This document shows positions 26,289-34,629 of a stretch of DNA of 64,000 bases, one piece after another. How positions within the stretch are numbered: position 1 is the stretch's first letter; each line of letters starts with the position of its first letter. The notes below the pieces were generated by a model. That model did no database searches. It was not told where the DNA came from and saw only the letters and a list, made by a program, of their open reading frames with translations. The translations under genes and the position numbers were made by a program. The stretch spans positions 3,720,001-3,784,000 of the forward strand of contig NZ_CP049037.1 in NCBI RefSeq assembly GCF_011040495.1, given 5' to 3'. The DNA comes from Pseudohalocynthiibacter aestuariivivens. GTDB taxonomy: Bacteria > Pseudomonadota > Alphaproteobacteria > Rhodobacterales > Rhodobacteraceae.

Positions 26289-27047
26289 ATGGATAGCCAT
26301 CCGGCAATATTGGAGACGCGCGGTCTGACGCGGGAATTCAGCGGTTTCGTGGCCGTGAGCGACGTGAATTTCACTGTTCGCTCCGGCATGCTTCACGCCC
26401 TCATCGGGCCTAATGGGGCGGGCAAGAGCACCTTGTTCAACCTGCTGACACGGTTTCTGGCCCCCAGCGCGGGGCAGATTTTTTATGACGGCCAAGATAT
26501 TACCAAAGCGCGTCCAGCGTCATTGGCGCGTCGAGGGCTGGTGCGGTCGTTTCAGATTTCATCGGTTTTCCCACATCTCAGCGTGCATGAGAATGTTCGC
26601 GTGGCCTTGCAATCGAAGCATGCGGAAACCTTTGGTTTCTGGAAGTCTGACGTCGGGCTGAGCAAGTATGATGACGCTGTGGATTCTCTTTTGGCGGATG
26701 TCGGGCTGGAGCCCTACGCGCAGCGGATCGCGGTTGAATTGCCCTACGGACGCAAGCGCGCACTGGAACTGGCGACGACGCTGGCAATGGAACCGCGGGT
26801 GATTCTGCTGGATGAGCCCATGGCTGGTATGGGGCAGGAGGATATCCAGCGCACAGCCCAGTTGATTCAGCGGGTCGCCAAGGGGCGCACTGTGGTCATG
26901 GTCGAGCATAATCTGTCGGTGGTTGCTGATATTTCGGACCGAATAACCGTCCTGCGGCGCGGCGAGATCATTGCCGAAGGGGACTATGATACCGTCTCGG
27001 CTGATCCTGAAGTCCGCCAAGCCTATATCGGGGGCAGCCATGACTGA
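26289..27047 (+). CDS. Liv-type ABC transporter ATP-binding protein (LivG-like)
   Basis: A 252-residue ABC ATPase with Walker A GPNGAGKST, Walker B VILLDEPMAGMGQ and the LivG-like signature LPYGRKRALELA. It pairs with the second ATPase immediately downstream (8-base overlap) and the two permeases. The start at 26289 follows GGAGACAAGGGGGG. It opens the operon divergent from the binding-protein gene. Confidence 0.94.
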   Translation: MDSHPAILETRGLTREFSGFVAVSDVNFTVRSGMLHALIGPNGAGKSTLFNLLTRFLAPSAGQIFYDGQDITKARPASLARRGLVRSFQISSVFPHLSVHENVRVALQSKHAETFGFWKSDVGLSKYDDAVDSLLADVGLEPYAQRIAVELPYGRKRALELATTLAMEPRVILLDEPMAGMGQEDIQRTAQLIQRVAKGRTVVMVEHNLSVVADISDRITVLRRGEIIAEGDYDTVSADPEVRQAYIGGSHD

Positions 27048-27744
27048 GCGTCGTCTGAGCGTAGCGGACCTGCACAGCTGGTACGGCGAGAGCCATATCC
27101 TGCACGGTGCCGATTTTCATGTAAACCGGGGTGAGGTCGTCACGCTGCTGGGCAGAAACGGTGCCGGCAAGACGACCACCATGCGCGCCCTGATGGGCGT
27201 GGCACGTCAGCGCAAGGGGACCGCCACGCTGGATGGGCATGATCTGCTGGCAACGCCGCCGCATCGTGTGGCCCGTCTGGGATTGGGGTACGTGCCCGAG
27301 GAGCGCGGCATATTCTCGTCGCTGAGTGTGGCGGAAAACCTGCTGCTGCCGCCCATCACCCGCCCCGGCGGGATGAGCATCGCCGATATTCACGATCTGT
27401 TTCCCAATCTCAAGGGGCGCGATCGGACCATCGGCACACGCCTGTCGGGCGGCGAGCAACAGATGCTGGCGATTGCCCGCATCCTGCGCACGGGCGCGGA
27501 TTTCATCCTGCTGGACGAGCCGACCGAAGGGCTGGCGCCGGTGATTGTCGATGACATCTCCCGCGCGCTGGGCACGCTCAAGTCGATGGGCCTCACGATC
27601 ATTCTGGTTGAACAGAATATCCGCTTCGCCACCGCGAATGCCGACCGCCACTACGTAATGGAGCAGGGTCGCATCGTGGATGAATTTACCAATGACGCGC
27701 TCATGGCAGATATGTCGCGCATCGACGCCTATCTCGGCGTCTGA
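27040..27744 (+). CDS. Liv-type ABC transporter ATP-binding protein (LivF-like)
   Basis: A 234-residue ABC ATPase with Walker A GRNGAGKTT, YVPEERGIFSSLSV (a LivF hallmark), signature LSGGEQQMLAIARIL and Walker B ILLDEPTEGLAP. I chose the ATG at 27040 because it gives the standard LivF N-terminus and overlaps the LivG-like stop (ATGACTGA); the frame is open further upstream inside the preceding gene. Confidence 0.94.
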   Translation: MTERRLSVADLHSWYGESHILHGADFHVNRGEVVTLLGRNGAGKTTTMRALMGVARQRKGTATLDGHDLLATPPHRVARLGLGYVPEERGIFSSLSVAENLLLPPITRPGGMSIADIHDLFPNLKGRDRTIGTRLSGGEQQMLAIARILRTGADFILLDEPTEGLAPVIVDDISRALGTLKSMGLTIILVEQNIRFATANADRHYVMEQGRIVDEFTNDALMADMSRIDAYLGV

Positions 27745-27758
27745 CTGGGAGGAAATAC

Positions 27759-28646
27759 ATGCCTGATATTTTTGGCGTGCCCGTGGTGGTCCTGTTAGGA
27801 CAGATCATGTTGGGGCTAATCAACGGGTCATTCTACGCGGTTCTCAGCCTTGGGCTGGCCGTTATTTTCGGGATGCTGAACGTCATCAACTTTGCCCATG
27901 GTGCCTTTTACATGCTTGGCGCATTCGTGACATGGCTGTGCCTGTCGCAACTGGGGCTGAATTACTGGGCCGCACTCATTATCGTGCCGATCGTGGTGGG
28001 TGCCGTGGGGGTGGCGGTCGAGCGTTTGGCGTTGCGACATCTCTATCGGGTGGACCACCTATATTCGCTGCTCTTCACCTTTGGGCTGGCGTTGGCGATG
28101 GAGGGGCTGTTTCGCTACATCTATGGTTCCGCTGGTAAACCGTACCCTGTGCCAGAGGCGCTGACCGGGATATTCAAGCTGGGATTCATGATCCTGCCGG
28201 TCTATCGCGCGTGGGTCATCGTCGCCTCTGTCACGGTGTGTCTGCTGGTCTGGCTGGTCATTGAAAAAACGCGGTTGGGCGCTTGGCTGCGCGCGGCGAC
28301 CGAAAACCCGTCGCTGGTGACCGCATTCGGAATCAACGTGCCGCTGCTGCTGACGCTGACCTATGGGTTTTGTGTCGGGCTGGCGGGATTCGCCGGAGTT
28401 CTGGCCGCGCCAATCTATCAGGTTGGCCCGGGCATGGGGGCGAACCTGATCATCGTCGTCTTTGCTGTGGTCGTCATTGGCGGTCTGGGCTCTATCGGCG
28501 GGTCAATCCTGACCGGGCTGGGGCTGGGGGTGATCGAGGGGTTGACCAAGACGTTTTATCCCTCGGCTTCGACCATCGTGATCTTTGTCGTGATGGTTCT
28601 GGTATTGATTGTCCGTCCCGCGGGCTTGTTCGGACGGGAGGCGTAA
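27759..28646 (+). CDS. Liv-type ABC transporter permease (LivH-like)
   Basis: A 295-residue inner-membrane permease with about eight hydrophobic helices and the LivH landmarks INGSFYAVLSLGLAVIFGML and VINFAHGAFYMLGAF. GGGAGG precedes the ATG. The stop is immediately followed by the next permease start with no spacer. Confidence 0.93.
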   Translation: MPDIFGVPVVVLLGQIMLGLINGSFYAVLSLGLAVIFGMLNVINFAHGAFYMLGAFVTWLCLSQLGLNYWAALIIVPIVVGAVGVAVERLALRHLYRVDHLYSLLFTFGLALAMEGLFRYIYGSAGKPYPVPEALTGIFKLGFMILPVYRAWVIVASVTVCLLVWLVIEKTRLGAWLRAATENPSLVTAFGINVPLLLTLTYGFCVGLAGFAGVLAAPIYQVGPGMGANLIIVVFAVVVIGGLGSIGGSILTGLGLGVIEGLTKTFYPSASTIVIFVVMVLVLIVRPAGLFGREA

Positions 28647-29627
28647 ATGACCACTCTTATAACATCGACACTCATCACACTGAACCGGCCGTGGCTGAAA
28701 TGGGGCGCGTTGGCCGGTCTGGCCATCGGGCTACTGGCGGCGCCATTTGCAGTTTATCCACTGTTTCTGATGAACGTATTCTGTCTGGCGCTGTTTGCAT
28801 CGGCTCTGAATCTGGTGCTGGGCTACGCAGGCTTGTTGTCGCTGGGGCATGCGGCGTTTTTCGGTGGCGCGGCCTATGTCACCGCCCATGCGGCCAAGGC
28901 ATGGGGGCTGCCGTTCGAGTTGGCGGTGCTGCTGGGCGTGGGGTTTGCCGCGTTGCTGGGGCTGATCTTTGGGCTGATCGGAATTCGGCGTTATGGCATA
29001 TATTTCGCCATGATCACGCTGGCTCTGGCGCAAATGATTTACTTCCTGGCAGTCCAGATGCCCTTTACCAACGGTGAAGACGGCATCCAGTCCGTACCGC
29101 GCGGGATGCTGTTTGGTTTGATTGACCTCAGCGAAATTCGTACGATGTACTATGTCGTGCTTGTGCTTGTGGTTCTCGGCCTTATGGCGATCTGGCGCTT
29201 CGTGCATTCGCCGTTCGGGCATGTGCTGGCTGCCATTCGCGAAAACGAGCCGCGCGCGGTGTCGCTCGGTCTTGATGTGGCGCGCTACAAGCTGATCGCT
29301 TTGGTGTTGTCGGCGGGGCTGTCTGGTCTGGCCGGATCATTGAAGGTGTTGTCATTCCAACTGGCCGCACTCAACAATGTCTCTTGGCACCTGTCGGGCG
29401 AGGTGGTTCTGATGACCTTGATCGGCGGTTTGGGCACATTCTCCGGGCCGATCATCGGGTCAGCATTCGTGGTGGCGCTGGAGCATTTCCTGACCACCAG
29501 CGGGCTTCCTGTTTCTCTGGTGATAGGCGTTATCTTTATGCTGTGCGTGATGTTGTTTCGGCGCGGACTTTGGGGCGAAACGCGGGCGAGAATCATCGCC
29601 TTGCTGGATCGGGATCGTCAGAGCTGA
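28647..29627 (+). CDS. Liv-type ABC transporter permease (LivM-like)
   Basis: A 326-residue permease with the LivM landmarks LVLGYAGLLSLGHAAFFG and IRENEPRAVSLGLDVARYKL. It completes a full HAAT transporter with the two ATPases, LivH-like permease and the divergent binding protein. It ends three bases short of the convergent HxlR regulator stop. Confidence 0.93.
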   Translation: MTTLITSTLITLNRPWLKWGALAGLAIGLLAAPFAVYPLFLMNVFCLALFASALNLVLGYAGLLSLGHAAFFGGAAYVTAHAAKAWGLPFELAVLLGVGFAALLGLIFGLIGIRRYGIYFAMITLALAQMIYFLAVQMPFTNGEDGIQSVPRGMLFGLIDLSEIRTMYYVVLVLVVLGLMAIWRFVHSPFGHVLAAIRENEPRAVSLGLDVARYKLIALVLSAGLSGLAGSLKVLSFQLAALNNVSWHLSGEVVLMTLIGGLGTFSGPIIGSAFVVALEHFLTTSGLPVSLVIGVIFMLCVMLFRRGLWGETRARIIALLDRDRQS

Positions 29628-29630
29628 GCC

Positions 29631-30593
29631 TCAGAGTACAGTGAGATCGTAACGCAATTCATACTCTGTCTCATGCGCGTTCAGGGGCTGTTTGCACTCG
29701 CTGCACACCACCAATGGCGTGAAGTCCTGACCGCATGCCCGGTGCCGTAGCCGTAACGGCGCTGCACCGGGATTCAGCCAACGGTCCCCCCAGGCCATCA
29801 TCACGATCATCGGCTTATAGAGTGCGCGACCCTTTTGCGTGAACCGATATTCTGATCGACCGGCACCGGGACCATACGGCACCTTTTCAAATACGCCAGC
29901 CTCTACAAGTCGTGCCAATCGGTCCGCCAGAACATTAGATGCGATTGCCAGTTTTTCGCGCATCTCATCATAGCGGCGGACGCCAAAATATGCTTCTCGC
30001 AGGACCAGAAAGCTCCATCTGTCGCCGATGATCGCCAAGGATCGTGCGACGGAACACGGGCGCACGCGTTGCAGAACATTGGGATCCGCACTGCGCCGCG
30101 TGGCCTGTCGGGACGTGGCGACGGAATACCCCGCGCCCGGTCCATCGCGAAAATGAACGTCATGGGTCTCGACCGGCTCCAAACACTCTGAACAGACCGT
30201 GATCGGATGCACGTGCTGGCCGCAGAGGGTGTGGATCATCTGAAGTGGCGGTTCATCATCGCCACGCAGCCAGTTATCGCCAAATTCCATCAGCGACAAC
30301 ATGCTCTGAAACAGATCCTTGCCGCGCTCGGTAAAGAAATACTGCCGCCCCGGTTCTCCTTCCTTGCGTCCGAGCACGAAAATATCGTTTTCGACAAGGG
30401 CCATTAAGCGCGTCGTCAGTGTCTGGCGCGGGATGCCCAAACGCTCTTGGAATCCGCTGAAACGCCGGACACCGAAAAATGCCTCGCGAATGATCAGGAA
30501 CGACCAGCTGTCGAGAACAATCTCGACGGTGCTGCGCACCGAACAGTTTCGCTCCAGCGTCGCTTGGCGTGGTTTCTTGGTCGGCGCATTCAT
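29631..30593 (-). CDS. Double-domain HxlR family regulator with two Cys-rich motifs
   Basis: A 320-residue protein made of two tandem copies of one unit. Each copy has an HxlR winged helix (CSVRSTVEIVLDSWSFLIIRE; CSVARSLAIIGDRWSFLVLRE, each given in part) followed by a short cysteine motif (HTLCGQHVHPITVCSEC; HRACGQDFTPLVVCSEC) that looks like a small zinc ribbon. Ordinary HxlR proteins are about 110-160 residues and act as dimers, so this may be a covalent pseudo-dimer. It sits at the end of the transporter operon, convergent, and is the probable regulator of the catabolic locus. Confidence 0.88.
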   Translation of the reverse strand: MNAPTKKPRQATLERNCSVRSTVEIVLDSWSFLIIREAFFGVRRFSGFQERLGIPRQTLTTRLMALVENDIFVLGRKEGEPGRQYFFTERGKDLFQSMLSLMEFGDNWLRGDDEPPLQMIHTLCGQHVHPITVCSECLEPVETHDVHFRDGPGAGYSVATSRQATRRSADPNVLQRVRPCSVARSLAIIGDRWSFLVLREAYFGVRRYDEMREKLAIASNVLADRLARLVEAGVFEKVPYGPGAGRSEYRFTQKGRALYKPMIVMMAWGDRWLNPGAAPLRLRHRACGQDFTPLVVCSECKQPLNAHETEYELRYDLTVL

Positions 30594-31378
30594 TTGATCA
30601 TGGTATTCCAGAAATGACCCGGCGCCGGTTTTCGACTGCCTGACGATCCGTAAATTTGAAGAGCCATCTTACGACCCCTGCGCACCGTATGCAAAGCGCG
30701 TTGTCGCGTCGCGGAAGGCTGAACAACCTTACACCCGCCGGTGGCGTCTACTTCGGATGAGGCGAAGCCATTTCAAGATAACGAGGGCCTGTTAAACGCG
30801 AGCCCCTCGAAACGCGCCGTTTGGATCACAGACAGCGCGCCGCATAAAAAGAGCAACCAGATGAGCCAAACTCTCTCTTGCTTCTGGCGGCCTGCGGTTG
30901 ACGTTTTCCGTGATCGGTTGAATGGCATTAGCTTTGGTTGGGCGCCCCCTGCGCTGAGGGAGGGTAACTTCGGATAGCACTTCTGGCTCTATGACGTTGA
31001 CGGCTGGAAGGCCCTTGATCGATGCTTCGGCGCTTTGCTCTAGGATTGGCAAGTATCGGTGGCTCGTCCGCGAGCAGTTTCGGGAGAAAACCACGTTGCC
31101 GGGGTGGTCCGTAACGGCGAGAAAATCCTGTGCACGCGACAGTCTGACCTGTTGGCCGCTGGAGTCCGTGATTTCATTGCCCTTGGCAAGAGGCACGCCT
31201 CATCCGGGCTGACCTGCGACCCACCCCGTCTCCGGTTTTTTAAAGAAACTGTCGGGTGATTTTTGGAAGCTGGGCCAGACGATTCTAGAGATCTCCGTCG
31301 TTGTCTCACCCCACGGCCCACGGAAAAACAAACGCAGATCAGAATCCGCGTGGATGCAGTGGTGTAAGGAGGATTGAG
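30594..31378. other. 785-base gap without a convincing gene
   Basis: Between the HxlR start and the 3' end of tRNA-Tyr I find only weak open frames. The longest is 134 codons at 30792-31196 on the minus strand, from a GTG without a well-placed ribosome site, with Arg-rich composition and no recognisable motif. The stretch is directly downstream of a tRNA gene, a common integration site, so it may hold eroded remnants of an inserted element. I see no integrase, terminal repeats or duplicated tRNA end. Confidence 0.4.
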
Positions 31379-31462
31379 TGGTGGGCGACCCTGGAATCGA
31401 ACCAGGCGTGCGTCTCCGCGAGGGAGTTACAGTCCCCTGCCACACCTTGCGGCCTGTCGCCC
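31379..31462 (-). tRNA. tRNA-Tyr (anticodon GTA)
   Basis: The reverse strand folds as a class II tRNA. The acceptor stem GGGCGAC pairs with GTCGCCC, the discriminator is A, and CCA is encoded at the 3' end (31379-31381). The anticodon loop CTGTAAC reads GTA, a long variable arm follows as expected for tRNA-Tyr, and the T arm is CCTGG-TTCGATT-CCAGG. It decodes UAU and UAC. Confidence 0.95.
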
Positions 31463-31593
31463 ACTGCCGGAGCGTGCCCCGGACGTGGGCGGTTATTACG
31501 AGCGGGCATCGGACCCGTCAACCGGAAAATGCCTTGCACGCACGGTGACCTGCGCGCATTAAGCGGCGTTAACGGTAGGGAACGAGGCGCGCA

Positions 31594-32373
31594 ATGAAAA
31601 AACCCCGGTGGGTCATCGACAAGGAGCAGGCAAAAAAGGCAGCGGCGGCAGAGACCGTGTGGCTGTTCGGGCTGCATGCCGTACGTGACGCGCTGGTCAA
31701 TCCCGCGCGTGAAAAGCTGCGACTTATCGTGACGTTGAACGCCCAGACCAAGCTGGATGAAGCCATCGTCGCCTCGGGGATGACGCCAGAGGTTGCTGAC
31801 GCGCGCAAGTTCACTGCGCCGATTGATCCGCAGTCGGTGCATCAGGGGGCTGCGCTGGAGGTCAAGCCATTGGATTGGGGGGATCTGGCCACGTTGTGTC
31901 TGGGCGATGGGCAGCGCCCGCCGCGTGTGGTTTTGCTGGACCGGGTGACCGATCCGCATAACGTCGGCGCGATATTGCGCTCTGCCGAGGTGTTCGGTGC
32001 CTGTGCGGTCATAGCCCCGCGCCACCATTCCGCACCCGAAACTGGCGCATTGGCCAAAACCGCCAGCGGCGCGTTGGAGCGCCAACCCTATGTGCAGGTG
32101 CGCAACCTCAGTGATGCCATCGTGCAATTGCAAGCGATGGGATATCTGGTGCTGGGACTGGATGGCGAGGCTGAGGCAACGATCGAGACGGCGCTGGAAG
32201 GCTTGCGTGACCGGCCCGTGGCGCTGGTGCTGGGGGCCGAAGGGCCGGGCCTGCGCCAGAAAACCCGCGAAACCTGCGACAGATTGGTAAAGATCGACTT
32301 TTCCGGCGGTTTTGGTTCACTCAACGTCTCGAACGCGGCGGCGGTGGCCCTATATGCATCACAGGCCCGGTAG
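31594..32373 (+). CDS. rlmB: 23S rRNA (guanosine-2'-O)-methyltransferase, TrmH/RlmB type
   Basis: A 259-residue SPOUT methyltransferase with the three family motifs: DPHNVGAILRSA, LVLGAEGPGLR and SLNVSNAAAVALY. A short N-terminal RNA-binding domain precedes them (WLFGLHAVRDAL), typical of RlmB, which methylates the ribose of G2251 in 23S rRNA. Other TrmH paralogues modify different sites, so the target is inferred from the N-terminal domain. Confidence 0.9.
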   Translation: MKKPRWVIDKEQAKKAAAAETVWLFGLHAVRDALVNPAREKLRLIVTLNAQTKLDEAIVASGMTPEVADARKFTAPIDPQSVHQGAALEVKPLDWGDLATLCLGDGQRPPRVVLLDRVTDPHNVGAILRSAEVFGACAVIAPRHHSAPETGALAKTASGALERQPYVQVRNLSDAIVQLQAMGYLVLGLDGEAEATIETALEGLRDRPVALVLGAEGPGLRQKTRETCDRLVKIDFSGGFGSLNVSNAAAVALYASQAR

Positions 32374-32400
32374 GATCCGGGCGCGACAAGCCGGGGAAAC

Positions 32401-32730
32401 ATGCCGAAAATCGCGACCTGTTGTTACTGTGGGACCCGCGCCGCGCTCGTGATCCGTTCGGAGGGGCGCCATGAGCTGTCCTGTGCGGCATGTGGTGCGC
32501 CCTTGCGGGAAATGAAGGCAATGCCTGTCGGCGGTGGCGCGACACGCGATCTGCGTACCATTTATCCCGCGTTCGAGGCCCGGCGACACAAGCGGGATAA
32601 GGCCAAGCGCGATTCGGAACATCATGCGGACCAGCATGGGCGCGGTTCCAAGCGCAGAAATTCAGGCATGCACTTCATCCGAGAGGCGATCGAGGAGGTG
32701 TGGGACACGCTAGAGGATGTATTTGACTGA
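32401..32730 (+). CDS. Small zinc-ribbon protein, function unknown
   Basis: A 109-residue protein. The N-terminus has CCYCG and, 20 residues on, CAACG, two CxxC pairs that would hold a zinc ribbon. The middle is very basic with many His, Lys and Arg (RRHKRDKAKRDSEHHADQHG), suggesting nucleic acid contact. The last 20 residues are acidic (IEEVWDTLEDVFD). It starts 28 bases after the rlmB stop and is probably cotranscribed with it. I do not recognise a named family. Confidence 0.8.
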   Translation: MPKIATCCYCGTRAALVIRSEGRHELSCAACGAPLREMKAMPVGGGATRDLRTIYPAFEARRHKRDKAKRDSEHHADQHGRGSKRRNSGMHFIREAIEEVWDTLEDVFD

Positions 32731-32756
32731 AATTGATGTCATATGACGCGTTTCAG

Positions 32757-32780
32757 GCCGGAAATGTTTCAATTTCCGGC
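32757..32780 (+). promoter_or_regulatory. Hairpin after the zinc-ribbon gene
   Basis: GCCGGAAAT pairs perfectly with ATTTCCGGC around a 6-base loop, 27 bases past the stop codon. No T-run follows; it may be a 3'-end structure of the rlmB/zinc-ribbon message. Confidence 0.45.
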
Positions 32781-32899
32781 GCGATGTTCACACCTCTATT
32801 ACAATGTCTTTTTAAGTTGCTCAGGGTACCTAAATACATCCCAGAGGCGGCGAGTTGGAACTGCGCTGCTTCACTTCACTGTCCCTCGTTCCGCGACTG

Positions 32900-32929
32900 G
32901 CGCCCAAGGTCCCCCTTGGGCGCTTTTTT
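32900..32929 (+). terminator. Strong Rho-independent terminator, possibly of a small RNA
   Basis: A perfect 10-bp GC-rich stem (GCGCCCAAGG with CCTTGGGCGC), a 4-base loop and six T residues. It is 170 bases downstream of the nearest plus-strand coding gene, with another hairpin in between. So it may terminate an independent short RNA encoded at about 32790-32929 rather than the coding transcript. I see no clear promoter for such an RNA. Confidence 0.85.
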
Positions 32930-32956
32930 CTGGAGATATGCCTGTAGCATCGACGG

Positions 32957-33397
32957 TCAGTCTGTTTTCCAGTCGCCGCTCTTGTTCCACCAGCGATGCG
33001 GGTTGTGCTGATCATCCAGACCTTTGCACAGGCTGCGTAGAACTTCGGTCACGGTGATGACTGGCTCGTAGTAGCTGTGTACGGCATAGATTGCCTCGAT
33101 TACCTGACGCAGCGTGGCCTCGTCGCGGGGCAGGAAAAACCGCATCTCGTCGACGCCGGGACGGTGGCGCGTTTCCTCCTCGGCGCCTGTGGGTGTTCCC
33201 GCGCGCGGGCGATAGTATTCCTGCCCGCTGGGCGCACGGTATCCGTTGCGGTCGGTTTTGCCCTGAGGCAGGGAGTATACGGCGACGATAGCATCGAAAA
33301 TACGATCCACGTCCTCGACCGGGGCCTGAAATGCAACTTGCCACATCGGCAACATACTGATTGGTGCGGTTTCAAACCCGGTTTGCAGAATTGTCAT
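32957..33397 (-). CDS. NIF3/CutA-like stand-alone domain protein
   Basis: A 146-residue soluble protein with a small alpha/beta look: MWQVAFQAPVEDVDRIFDAI at the start and EMRFFLPRDEATLRQVIEAIYAVHSYYEPVITVTEV later. This resembles the PII/CutA-like domain inserted in NIF3 (YqfO-type) proteins. No catalytic residues can be assigned. It stands alone between a terminator and a divergent CoA-binding protein gene. Function unknown. Confidence 0.7.
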   Translation of the reverse strand: MTILQTGFETAPISMLPMWQVAFQAPVEDVDRIFDAIVAVYSLPQGKTDRNGYRAPSGQEYYRPRAGTPTGAEEETRHRPGVDEMRFFLPRDEATLRQVIEAIYAVHSYYEPVITVTEVLRSLCKGLDDQHNPHRWWNKSGDWKTD

Positions 33398-33511
33398 GGT
33401 CTCTCTCCTATCTGGGATATCGCGAGCCTTTTAATCCAGGTCTGCTGACAGCAATCTGGCAGGAGATCGCGGATACTTGCGCATGGCGTGGAAGCGATTA
33501 GGGTGCCGCGT

Positions 33512-33985
33512 ATGGAAGAGACCTATAGCGACGCATTCCTGAAGGATATTCTGACCCGCACCCGGCGCATCGCTGTGGTGGGCGTGTCGATGAACGAGGT
33601 GCGCCCCAGCTATTATGTTGCGCGTTATCTGACGCTTAAGGGGTTTGACGTAATTCCGGTCAACCCCGGTCATGTTGGCAAGTCGCTGTTTGGTAAAACT
33701 GTCGTGGGCGCGTTGCACGAGATTGAGGGCGACGTGGATATGGTCGATATTTTTCGCCGGTCAGAGCACGTACCGCCCATCGTGGACGAGGCGCTGTCTC
33801 AGTTCCCTGATCTGCGGACGATCTGGATGCAGATCGGGGTGGTGCATGCCGAAGCGGCAGAGGCGGCGCGCGCGCGTGGCGTTGACGTGGTGATGAACCG
33901 ATGTCCCAAGATCGAATATCAGCGGCTCTTTGGCGAGTTGCGCATGGGCGGTTTCAATACCGGCGTGATCTCTTCAAAATTGTGA
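33512..33985 (+). CDS. CoA-binding (YccU-like) protein
   Basis: A 157-residue Rossmann-like protein of the CoA_binding family: RIAVVGVSMNEVRPSYYVARYL is the nucleotide loop, DVDMVDIFRRSEHVP and MQIGVVHAEAAEAARARGVDVVMNRCPKIE (given in parts) follow the YccU pattern. I use the ATG at 33512; a GTG at 33488 in the same frame would add eight residues. Its cellular role is not established for the family. Confidence 0.87.
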   Translation: MEETYSDAFLKDILTRTRRIAVVGVSMNEVRPSYYVARYLTLKGFDVIPVNPGHVGKSLFGKTVVGALHEIEGDVDMVDIFRRSEHVPPIVDEALSQFPDLRTIWMQIGVVHAEAAEAARARGVDVVMNRCPKIEYQRLFGELRMGGFNTGVISSKL

Positions 33986-34087
33986 TGCTGGGCGCGATAG
34001 TGGCGCGTTCTTCGTCCAAGTTTGCAATTTGCGGCTTTAGACGCTATCTCTGTGCTCAGGCGAGCAGAATAATTGAGCACTATCAGC

Positions 34088-34549
34088 ATGATCAGATTTC
34101 TTTCGGCGGCGTGGGGTGACTACGTGCGCCCTATGTTCCAGCGTCCCAAGCGCCTGCAGGTTGCAGCGCTGTGTCACCGCGGTGTCGGTGACAACGCTGA
34201 AGTGCTGCTGGTGACGAGCCGGGGCACCGGTCGCTGGATCATTCCCAAGGGCTGGCCAATTCGGGGACTTAACTCGCCAGAAGCGGCCTTGCAGGAGGCA
34301 TGGGAAGAAGCGGGCGTGCGGGGTATTGCCGCAAACGACGGCCCGATTGGCAGCTACAGTTATGATAAGATCATGTCGGCTGGACTGGCCGTCCCAGTAG
34401 AGACATTGGTTTATTCCGTCTCGGTGGACGAGATCGAGACACGGTTTCCCGAAGCGCATGAACGCCGCCGCCAATGGATGAAGCCGCGTGTCGCGGCGGA
34501 ATTGGTGAACGAGCCGGAATTGAAATCTATCTTGCGCGATATGACCTGA
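34088..34549 (+). CDS. Nudix hydrolase
   Basis: A 153-residue Nudix-fold protein resembling diphosphoinositol-polyphosphate phosphohydrolases: WIIPKGWPIRG leads into a Nudix box, with the metal-binding core EAWEEAGV. The usual REUxEExGU reads QEAWEEAGV, common in this subgroup. It would cleave a nucleoside or inositol diphosphate linked to another moiety. A TTG at 34073 in frame could also start it; ATG at 34088 is preferred. Confidence 0.87.
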   Translation: MIRFLSAAWGDYVRPMFQRPKRLQVAALCHRGVGDNAEVLLVTSRGTGRWIIPKGWPIRGLNSPEAALQEAWEEAGVRGIAANDGPIGSYSYDKIMSAGLAVPVETLVYSVSVDEIETRFPEAHERRRQWMKPRVAAELVNEPELKSILRDMT

Positions 34550-34629
34550 AACATTCTGTGCGTGTCGGCGGTTAACCCATTATCGACACGGGCATTTGCC
34601 TACGCACTCGGACCTTGGGAACCAACGAT

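Noticed and set aside
31200..31445. An 81-codon minus-strand open frame
   Set aside because: It overlaps the tRNA-Tyr gene and has no ribosome site or motif.
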